Shown piece by piece: positions 58,079 through 64,000 of a stretch of 64,000 bases of DNA. Under the pieces are notes generated by a model. It did no database searches, was not told the DNA's origin, and saw nothing but the letters and a program-made list of their open reading frames with translations. Within the stretch, counting starts at the first letter, position 1; each line of letters starts with the position of its first letter. The position numbers and the translations under genes are program-made. Source of the DNA: a virus; IMG/VR virus record IMGVR_UViG_3300008952_000012, positions 62,001 through 126,000 of that record; one strand, 5' to 3'.

Positions 58079-58705
58079 ATGGCATTACAACCATTACAAG
58101 CCACCAGACGGCGGAGTGTTAGCCCTACCACGACTACCCTTAACATGCTTGTTGAGGATATCGACTGTAGTGCTTTTGCTACTGCGCCTGAAGATGGCCA
58201 ATTCATTGTCGCCGTTTCCAAGACTGGAAACGATGGCACTGGTGAAACGATCAGCTCCGATGATGCAAGTTCCACCACCCCCGGAGGCCACGGTCTCTGC
58301 ATGGTGTGGGGTTCTGCTCAGCGTTCTGATCGTCAAGCCCGTGGCGACGCCCGTGTTCCCGTAATCCGTAAGGGTGGGGGACGTTTTCGTACTAAGTGCT
58401 TTTTGCACGATGATGACGATGGCACCTTAGCAACTAATTACGCCGAGGGTGCGCCCTTGACTGTTGCTCAGCCCGCCGCTGCAAGCCCTCTTCAGGGGTC
58501 TGCTGATCGTCTGTTGCTTTGTCCCGCTGGGGCAAACTTCACTGGCCTGAACGGTACTACTCACACAGCCGCTGATGGCGCTGGTGATAACTGCTGGATT
58601 GTCGGATACGTCATTCGTGTAATCACTGACTCTACTGTCTCCGGAACCGGAGAGATTGAGTTTTACTTGTACGACCAACCCCGACTCACCCGGATTGACG
58701 GCTAA
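58079..58705 (+). CDS. Beta-rich protein, possible capsid decoration protein
   Basis: 208 residues, ATG 58079 after GGAGG. Mostly strands and turns, Thr/Ser/Gly/Asp-rich, with Cys residues and a C-terminal beta strand (EIEFYLYDQPRLTRIDG). Directly upstream of the major capsid gene and sharing its unusual preference for CGT arginine codons, which implies high expression. A head-decoration or stabilising protein is plausible by position. No family recognised. Confidence 0.65.
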   Translation: MALQPLQATRRRSVSPTTTTLNMLVEDIDCSAFATAPEDGQFIVAVSKTGNDGTGETISSDDASSTTPGGHGLCMVWGSAQRSDRQARGDARVPVIRKGGGRFRTKCFLHDDDDGTLATNYAEGAPLTVAQPAAASPLQGSADRLLLCPAGANFTGLNGTTHTAADGAGDNCWIVGYVIRVITDSTVSGTGEIEFYLYDQPRLTRIDG

Positions 58706-58719
58706 AGGAGGATAAAGAT

Positions 58720-59916
58720 ATGTCTAGTGTACCATCTGAAGTCCTCAACGAGCTTTTTGTTAGTAAGCTCGATTCTGAGGCCGGAAAAGAAAAGATTGCT
58801 GCCCTTGGTGGCGATTACATCCGTGACCGTTTACGTGAGGAGAGTTTTGCTCGCAAGATCCTCCCCCCGAAGTCGGTTTCTCGCTCTGACCTTCAGGTCA
58901 GTGTTAGTCACGATACCCTGGTTAAGATCGTAGAGGTCGAACCCCAGAGCCGTGCCATGTCGTTATCTTTCCGGGGTCAGCCCTCGGTTAAGTACTACAC
59001 CGGCCCGCGTTTTGAGGTGCCCTTCCACACGGTGGGCTCCGAGCGATACGAGCAGACTGAGCAGGAATTGATGGCATACACGATGCCTATTACGGAGATC
59101 ATCCGTCGTAACATCGTGAACGACATCCAAGAGGTTGAGGACACTGTGTTCTTGAACCACATGGAGTCGGCTTGTCAGTCCTTGCAACAGGATGCACAGG
59201 GTCTTACGTTTGGCAATACTTATGCCAATGCTGATTCTTTCACGGCTTTGAACGTGAATAACGGCGTTGCAGAGGTCGGCAAGTGTAAGGGTGTTGACGT
59301 TCTTCAAAACGCTAATGGGGCTTTGGCCGCTGACGCTGCGAACGACGAGGACCTTGCGTTCCCCGTCCAGAAGGATGACTTCATTAAGCTGTTCCAGCTT
59401 TTCACGGGCTCGGGTAACCGGGGTTCGCGTCTTCGCTGCGATCAGTTCCTGATGACTGATACCGATTTTGAGGATCTTAACGCCTGGGTCCATGCGGACA
59501 TGGGTGAGAAGATTGTCGGTGAGACTACTGTTGATGGGTACAAGTACTCTACGGTCATTGGCCGTAAGTTCGTCCGTACCTTGAAGACAGATATTCTGCG
59601 ACCCGGCAGCATTTATGCCTTCGCTGCTTCCGAGTATCTCGGTGGTTTCTTGCTTCTCAATAAGACGAAGTTCTACGCTGACAAAGAGCGTAACCGAGTT
59701 TCGTTTGAGGCGTGGGAAGATATCGGCATGTACATCGGTAACGTTGCTGGTGTTCGTAAGTTGGAGTTGTTTGCTGGATCTGTTGATCCGCTGACTGACC
59801 CCACTCAGAACCCCAATACGCGTGCCGCACGCTTGCCGGTTGACGAAGCCGACCTCGGTCAGAAGAACAACCTCGTTGAGGAAGGCCAGACCTTCCCTGC
59901 GGTGTCGTCCTTCTAG
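58720..59916 (+). CDS. Major capsid protein, HK97-fold candidate
   Basis: 398 residues, ATG 58720 after AAAGGAGG. Size, order after protease and scaffold-like genes, and sequence features fit an HK97-type capsid protein: helical N-arm (~1-45, DYIRDRLREESFARKIL), an E-loop region with YYTGPRFEVPFHTVG, a long helix (VNDIQEVEDTVFLNHMES) and a C-terminal region (FEAWEDIGMYIGNVAGVRKL). Arginine codons are mostly CGT/CGC, unlike other virion genes, consistent with very high expression. N-terminal cleavage is possible but the site is not evident. Confidence 0.88.
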   Translation: MSSVPSEVLNELFVSKLDSEAGKEKIAALGGDYIRDRLREESFARKILPPKSVSRSDLQVSVSHDTLVKIVEVEPQSRAMSLSFRGQPSVKYYTGPRFEVPFHTVGSERYEQTEQELMAYTMPITEIIRRNIVNDIQEVEDTVFLNHMESACQSLQQDAQGLTFGNTYANADSFTALNVNNGVAEVGKCKGVDVLQNANGALAADAANDEDLAFPVQKDDFIKLFQLFTGSGNRGSRLRCDQFLMTDTDFEDLNAWVHADMGEKIVGETTVDGYKYSTVIGRKFVRTLKTDILRPGSIYAFAASEYLGGFLLLNKTKFYADKERNRVSFEAWEDIGMYIGNVAGVRKLELFAGSVDPLTDPTQNPNTRAARLPVDEADLGQKNNLVEEGQTFPAVSSF

Positions 59917-59933
59917 TGTTGTCCCTTGTGGGG

Positions 59934-59961
59934 GTGCCCCCTGGCTTCGGCTGGGGGGCAC
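59934..59961 (+). terminator. Strong hairpin after major capsid gene
   Basis: GTGCCCCC pairs with GGGGGCAC, with an inner stem closed by a TTCG tetraloop; outer TGGG/CCCA pairing can extend it. It follows the capsid stop by 17 bases. No run of T follows directly, so it may limit read-through or protect the abundant capsid mRNA from 3' degradation. Confidence 0.65.
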
Positions 59962-59995
59962 TTCCCACTTACTTTATTTGGAGGTAATAAAAGAC

Positions 59996-60553
59996 ATGCC
60001 TTACATCATTAAAGCATTGATTGGCGGTCGGAGAGATCCACTGCATAGGCCCAAAAAGGGCGGTAGGCATTTGTCCCCTGCCTCTCGACGCGCATATGGG
60101 CGGTTGACAATTGGGAACAGAACTATCAAGCGCGGAAAGCAGATTTCCGTCAGCGATACTGTTTACGAACAGTTCAAATCTAAAATCGACGCCTTGGCGG
60201 AAAGCGGGATCATCGCTTTAACCAAGACCGGCCAGACTAAAGGCGAATGGAAGCAGGAACAGCTTCACGCCCCGCCCCCGCCCGCTCCAGAACCGCCCGC
60301 ACCAGCGCCGGAGGTTAAGGAAGAGGAAAGCCGTGGGGTAGTCGAAATTGAAATGGCCCCACCCGAGCCGGAGCCAGAAGTGGACGCAGCGCCTGAGCCT
60401 ACTGAGATTGAGGAGCCCCCCGCCCCCAAGAAGCGCTCAAGCAGAAAAGCTAAGGCTGAGGAGGCTAAGGCTGAGGAGAAGGCCGAAGAGCCTCCCACGG
60501 AACCGGCTAAATCAAAGCGAAGGGGACGTCGCAAATCTAAGAAGGATGACTAA
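59996..60553 (+). CDS. Protein with Lys/Ala/Glu-rich tail after capsid gene
   Basis: 185 residues from ATG 59996, after GGAGG; the frame is open further upstream but without a site. A folded N-terminal ~90 residues (YIIKALIGGRRDPLHRPKKG, then QISVSDTVYEQFKSKIDAL) is followed by a Pro/Glu-rich stretch and a Lys/Ala-rich, histone-like tail (KKRSSRKAKAEEAKAEEKAE). Overlaps the next gene by one base. Possibly head-completion or DNA-contact protein; no family recognised. Confidence 0.7.
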   Translation: MPYIIKALIGGRRDPLHRPKKGGRHLSPASRRAYGRLTIGNRTIKRGKQISVSDTVYEQFKSKIDALAESGIIALTKTGQTKGEWKQEQLHAPPPPAPEPPAPAPEVKEEESRGVVEIEMAPPEPEPEVDAAPEPTEIEEPPAPKKRSSRKAKAEEAKAEEKAEEPPTEPAKSKRRGRRKSKKDD

Positions 60554-60816
60554 TGTTTATTCGAAGCGAGAGAAAGGCTTGGAATATTGCAGGAGTCTAT
60601 CTGACCCCAGGCTCAACCATGCCCATCGACCATGAGACGCTAAAAAAATACCAGCGTCTGGTTGACCGTGGTGATCTGGCCGTATTCGAAAAAGACCCTA
60701 ACGCGAAGGCGAAAGCGGTACTCAAGGCAGAGTCCTCCGAGGACACCCCTAAAGAGAAACCGAAGGCCCGAACAAAGAGAAAGCGAAGCGCTAAGAAGAA
60801 GGTAGACGATGCCTAA
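60553..60816 (+). CDS. Small basic protein, partner of the preceding gene
   Basis: 87 residues, ATG 60553 overlapping the previous stop (TAATG). Short beta segment (AGVYLTPGSTMPID), then a Lys-rich tail (KARTKRKRSAKKKVDDA). Its folded part resembles the QISVSDTVYEQF region of the preceding product, suggesting related small virion proteins. Function unknown. Confidence 0.68.
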   Translation: MFIRSERKAWNIAGVYLTPGSTMPIDHETLKKYQRLVDRGDLAVFEKDPNAKAKAVLKAESSEDTPKEKPKARTKRKRSAKKKVDDA

Positions 60817-61342
60817 TGATCCATTAGTTCCTAGCGGGGATGCACACGGAATAGACGCATCCGCTAAAAAGGGGTTACCAAAAAAGCTGGTAAACCTCAT
60901 TGCGCTGATTCGCGCAAAGCTTAGGGACTATCCGGAACTTAATCGTCTCATTGAGGGGAACGAAACCTCCGACCGAGAGATTGCATTCGCTGTAATGGAG
61001 GCCATTGATGACTTCAATACCTCACCCCCGCTCATTGGCGGCTTCGGGCTGGAGGATTTTCCCTCCACCTCCTTGCTTATTAGGGGCTCTATAATTAACG
61101 TGCTTGAGTCCGTTGGTCTCCTGCAAACACGTAACCAAATGAACTATTCAGACGGCCAAGGCATACAAGTTGGTGTTTCTGACAAAGCTCCCATGCTCAT
61201 GAACTGGATTAATCTCTATACGAACCAGTATGAGCAGAAGAAGTTTCGTCTGAAACAGGCCATCAACCTTGGTGGCGCTCTGAATGGCACGGCAGTACCC
61301 TCCGAGTATGTGCTCGTGAACGGGTACTTTGATGACCTGTAG
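60809..61342 (+). CDS. Putative head-tail connector protein
   Basis: 177 residues, ATG 60809. Helical N-terminal half (KLVNLIALIRAKLRDYPEL, then REIAFAVMEAIDDFN) and a C-terminal half with EYVLVNGYFDDL. Size, helical content and position between capsid and later neck genes fit adaptor/connector proteins, but no diagnostic motif is present. Confidence 0.65.
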   Translation: MPNDPLVPSGDAHGIDASAKKGLPKKLVNLIALIRAKLRDYPELNRLIEGNETSDREIAFAVMEAIDDFNTSPPLIGGFGLEDFPSTSLLIRGSIINVLESVGLLQTRNQMNYSDGQGIQVGVSDKAPMLMNWINLYTNQYEQKKFRLKQAINLGGALNGTAVPSEYVLVNGYFDDL

Positions 61343-61353
61343 GAGAAACTGAG

Positions 61354-61728
61354 ATGGCGCAGATTCCAAATAAAAACAAGGTAAGCATCACCATCGCGGG
61401 TACTGGTATGGTGCAAGATGTTCCTATCCCCGACTCTGGTATGTACACCAAATTTGCGATTTCGATTCCAGCCGCCAACGTGGATGCCGTAGGGGTCTTG
61501 CAGGGCGACCTTGGGAACGGGTTTTTAGATATCGTAAATGTTGATACAACCGGCGACGACGCCGTTGTAAGCGTAGGGCTTAGAGCGGGCGCTGTATCGA
61601 TGGTCACTCTGGCTGCCCCATGTGCTGGCGGCGTTCAGCTTGGCGGCATAAACGTGAGCAACAACCAGACGGTTGTAGTCAATGTGATGATGACCGGGTC
61701 TCTATACAGTTCGGGGAGGAATTCATGA
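61354..61728 (+). CDS. Small beta-rich virion protein, unknown
   Basis: 124 residues, ATG 61354 after AGGAG. Nearly all strands (VSITIAGTGMVQDVPIPDSG, then KFAISIPAANVDAV, TVVVNVMMTGSLYS). May be a head-decoration, neck or tail-terminator-like protein. The stop overlaps the next start by 4 bases. No family recognised. Confidence 0.68.
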   Translation: MAQIPNKNKVSITIAGTGMVQDVPIPDSGMYTKFAISIPAANVDAVGVLQGDLGNGFLDIVNVDTTGDDAVVSVGLRAGAVSMVTLAAPCAGGVQLGGINVSNNQTVVVNVMMTGSLYSSGRNS

Positions 61729-62084
61729 GCAACCCCTTTGATATTCTCGCCAGTGTAAATGATACCGATGACAACTACGCGGACAGGGTGGAGTTCTTCC
61801 TAAGCTTGAAGGAAAAGGTCGGCGCGTTAAACGTAAAAGCTGTGGCCAAGGATGAGGTAAAAGCTCTTCTAAAGTCTAAGGGAGTCAGTACCGCAAAGCT
61901 TAGAAGCTCTCTTGGCGGGAAGATGAATAAACCAAAAGACATCCCCGGTTATTCGTCTAAGCTTGGTCCGTCGGGAAAACAGGTAAAAGCGCCACCAGTC
62001 GAAAAGTCTAAAGATATAAAAGCACCTAAGAGCGAGACAAAGAAAAAGCTTGTCGAGGCTCTAAAAAGGATGAGCACGAAGTGA
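61725..62084 (+). CDS. Lys-rich small protein, unknown
   Basis: 119 residues from ATG 61725, preceded by GGAGG and overlapping the previous stop; the longer open frame to 61620 is a shadow of the upstream gene. Charged helix (YADRVEFFLSLKEKVGALN), then a Lys-rich C-terminal half. Stop and next start overlap by 4 bases. Virion role inferred from position only. Confidence 0.7.
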   Translation: MSNPFDILASVNDTDDNYADRVEFFLSLKEKVGALNVKAVAKDEVKALLKSKGVSTAKLRSSLGGKMNKPKDIPGYSSKLGPSGKQVKAPPVEKSKDIKAPKSETKKKLVEALKRMSTK

Positions 62085-62977
62085 TAAAAGTTTCGGACAT
62101 ACGGGTACGAAGTTTCGACGTAGATTATTTAGATATCTACTGGGACATTGAGCCTGCGTTCGAAGACTTGAATAATTACGAGTTTGTCGTAGAAAAGGCC
62201 GAGAGTGAATTTGGCCCATACGAGCCTTTGACCGGGCCTATTATAGACAAATATCACGTACGGGATATTACCCTCCGTGGGCGGTTTACATATTACACTA
62301 AAATATACTATCGTATTCGTGTCCGTAACCGAGAGACGGGGGATAGCTTGGTGTACCCGGAAACGGGTGGCGCGAAGCTGGCCGCTAAACCGGATTTAGC
62401 TGCTCTAGAGATGGCCAGAATAAACAACCTGCGACTGAAAGAGTTCTCCGGAAGGAAGCTGTGGATTTTCCCCAAAAGGAAAATGGGCCAGCGTTGCGGT
62501 CTCTGTTGGGACCAAACTTCAGGAAGAAAGACCCGGTCCCAGTGCCCAAATTGTTTCGATACCGCCTGGGTGGGCGGGTACCACGCGCCTGTAGAAGCAT
62601 ACGGTCTTATAGCCACGCCGAACGAACAGACTATTCATGCGAACTTTGGCAACGTTGAAAATGAGAATACTTCTTTTATGCTGGGTAACTACCCTGAGTT
62701 GTTTGAGGGGGATCTTGTAGTAGAGGCGGAGAATGTGCGTTGGCGCATCGCCGCTTCCGTGTCCAAGGTGAAAAAAGCTAGATCCATGGTACGACAACAG
62801 GCTGCTTTGCATAGAATACCCAAAGGGGATATCGAATACAGAATTCCTCTTAACCTTTCTGAGGATGAAGTCGGAATTTTGACAGCATCACCAGAAAGAA
62901 ATTACACAAACCCTCAGACATTATCTGAGGCTAAATTATCTAACGTGTTAACTGACGTCTTTGGGAACCGGTCTTAG
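62081..62977 (+). CDS. Neck/connector protein with zinc ribbon
   Basis: 298 residues, GTG 62081. N-terminal ~100 residues are strand-rich and Ig/FN3-like (YLDIYWDIEPAFEDLNNYEF, then YYRIRVRNRETG). The middle contains a zinc ribbon: CGLC (Cys139, Cys142) and CPNC (Cys155, Cys158), followed by WVGGYHAPVEAYGLI. Lies between connector-like and sheath-like genes, so a neck or head-tail junction role is likely. Confidence 0.7.
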   Translation: MIKVSDIRVRSFDVDYLDIYWDIEPAFEDLNNYEFVVEKAESEFGPYEPLTGPIIDKYHVRDITLRGRFTYYTKIYYRIRVRNRETGDSLVYPETGGAKLAAKPDLAALEMARINNLRLKEFSGRKLWIFPKRKMGQRCGLCWDQTSGRKTRSQCPNCFDTAWVGGYHAPVEAYGLIATPNEQTIHANFGNVENENTSFMLGNYPELFEGDLVVEAENVRWRIAASVSKVKKARSMVRQQAALHRIPKGDIEYRIPLNLSEDEVGILTASPERNYTNPQTLSEAKLSNVLTDVFGNRS

Positions 62978-62978
62978 A

Positions 62979-63599
62979 ATGCCCTCTTTAGCCAATGAAA
63001 CCACATTTGTACTCCCAGAAGATAGGCTAGTAGTAGCTACTCGGGCGTGGCTGGTTTTTTTGCAGGGCCTTTTCAGAAGCCGTCCTGCAGGTTGTCAGAT
63101 GTGGTCTCCCAATATTGATGAGACTGAGATTATAATTACAGATCAAAACCCCTCTCACTTAGAGAGCACTAACAATAGACCAATTATTTGCACAGCAAGG
63201 GGCCCAGCCACATGGTCAGGGACATCACTAAGTCAAGCGATGCAGCCAGTGTTTCACTCACCAAGAAAGGTGATGTCAGACATGATGGGGACATCGATGA
63301 CGCTTAGTGTGGTAGCCAGAGAGGGCCTAGAAGCCCAGAGTCTGGCGTACTTGATTTTTAGAATGATACCTATCTTTAAGCCGCAGATTATGCGATTGGG
63401 AAGAATGCACGCTATTGGTAATAATATTACCTTGACCCAGGAAACCCAAATGGGACAGATTGTTCCAGGCTCATCTACACCTGAATGGAAAATGGTCCAG
63501 TTAATGATTCCTTTTTACATACAGGATGTAATATCGGCAGATGAGAAGGACTTCTACTCGATGGTGCAAGCTGTTAACCTACATATGGGTTTGGGATAG
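62979..63599 (+). CDS. Putative tail-completion/neck protein
   Basis: 206 residues from ATG 62979, one base after the previous stop; a TTG at 62961 is an alternative. Strand- and helix-mixed protein with Trp-rich N-terminal part (AWLVFLQGLF) and an extended middle. Position just before the sheath-like gene fits a tail-terminator or completion protein. No family recognised. Confidence 0.68.
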   Translation: MPSLANETTFVLPEDRLVVATRAWLVFLQGLFRSRPAGCQMWSPNIDETEIIITDQNPSHLESTNNRPIICTARGPATWSGTSLSQAMQPVFHSPRKVMSDMMGTSMTLSVVAREGLEAQSLAYLIFRMIPIFKPQIMRLGRMHAIGNNITLTQETQMGQIVPGSSTPEWKMVQLMIPFYIQDVISADEKDFYSMVQAVNLHMGLG

Positions 63600-63623
63600 C
63601 AAACCGACAGGAGTAATAAAGAA

Positions 63624-64000
63624 ATGGCAACGCTTACTCGTCCAGGCGTAGAGATCGCACAAGAAATTACTGCGGGTGCGCCTACAATTTTGACCCCAAC
63701 TTTGGTTCCGTGCCTAGTTGGTCCTTGTTTTCAAATAGTCTCTCCTCTGACCGAGGATGGTGCTTTAAATACTGGCGCGGTTGTGTCAGTAGCAGCACTT
63801 CTCCAGAGTGACCAGCCGCTGCCCGAATCCCTGAGTTTATCAGGGAGAACGCTGCAGCTTAAGGTCAACAACGGTCAGGTTCAGACCATTAATTTCCCAG
63901 TAACTATTAACGGTGAGGCTATCGATCATGCTTTAACCGTTAATACGATCAACAAGCAGCTTACGGGCGCTGTTGCGGAAATTATCGGTGATAAACTGAA
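63624..64000 (+). CDS. Tail sheath-like protein, 3' end outside window
   Basis: ATG 63624 after AGGAG. The first 125 residues are visible. The N-terminus (MATLTRPGVEIAQEIT) has the R-PGVEI signature at the start of many contractile-tail sheath proteins, and VPCLVGPCF follows. If right, the phage is a myovirus with contractile tail. Truncated by the window edge, so confirmation needs the rest. Confidence 0.72.
   Translation, partial: MATLTRPGVEIAQEITAGAPTILTPTLVPCLVGPCFQIVSPLTEDGALNTGAVVSVAALLQSDQPLPESLSLSGRTLQLKVNNGQVQTINFPVTINGEAIDHALTVNTINKQLTGAVAEIIGDKL

Noticed and set aside
58963-59961. Open frame of 332 codons on the minus strand opposite the capsid gene
   Set aside because: Exactly opposite the highly expressed capsid gene; its length follows from the codon bias of that gene. 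No ribosome site and no recognisable domain.
1-64000. tRNA genes, integrase, transposons or attachment sites
   Set aside because: Looked for in the gaps, which are all short. No cloverleaf, recombinase motif or terminal repeats seen by eye; a covariance-model search would be decisive for tRNAs.

Overview
The window is part of the genome of a large tailed bacteriophage, most likely a contractile-tailed one: the last, cut-off gene looks like a tail sheath. It carries portal, large terminase, prohead protease, major capsid, head-tail connector and long tail-fibre genes, and almost every gene has a good Shine-Dalgarno site, often with 1-4 base stop/start overlaps. I see no integrase, tRNA, rRNA, transposon or CRISPR array. 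Both ends cut through genes, so the genome continues on either side. Host and lifestyle cannot be read from the sequence.

Layout. (1) Bases 1-12652, rightward: end of a glycine-rich tail-fibre gene, a small virion protein and a 2518-residue fibre with a long right-handed beta-helix. A convergent hairpin closes the block. (2) Bases 12763-29874, leftward: replication, repair and recombination genes. In transcription order they are an acidic protein, an XRE-type regulator, an SF2 helicase, a uracil-DNA-glycosylase-like Fe-S protein, small proteins, a DnaB-like helicase, a DnaG-like primase, a zinc-ribbon protein with an SSB-type acidic tail, a family A DNA polymerase, small proteins, a winged-helix protein, a GIY-YIG protein, a RecA-like recombinase, a Hjc/RecU-like nuclease, a Cas4-like nuclease, a helical protein, a RusA-like resolvase, an AT-hook protein, a zinc-finger protein, a metallophosphatase and a membrane/SAP-like protein. 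Three intrinsic terminators lie in this block. (3) Bases 29961-64000, rightward: virion genes. They include portal, a fused RNA polymerase, a spike-like baseplate protein, a SNF2-type ATPase, large terminase, several Gly/Ala-rich possibly membrane-active proteins, prohead protease, scaffold-like acidic proteins, the major capsid protein, connectors and the start of a sheath-like gene.

The most striking gene is at 34154-40423. It is a single 2089-residue polypeptide carrying, in order, the conserved blocks of bacterial RNA polymerase beta and beta-prime, including the catalytic NADFDGD motif and a complete four-cysteine beta-prime zinc site. It lies between the portal gene and a spike-like gene, with a SNF2 ATPase downstream in the same block. 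This suggests, but does not prove, that the polymerase travels in the virion. A short motif (GG-C/T-ATAAG) without an obvious -35 element occurs upstream of four leftward genes or gene pairs and may be a phage promoter. A two-gene leftward mini-operon of cysteine-containing small proteins sits between portal and polymerase. Several virion proteins contain an unusually frequent Lys-Thr-Ala motif that may mark protease cleavage sites.
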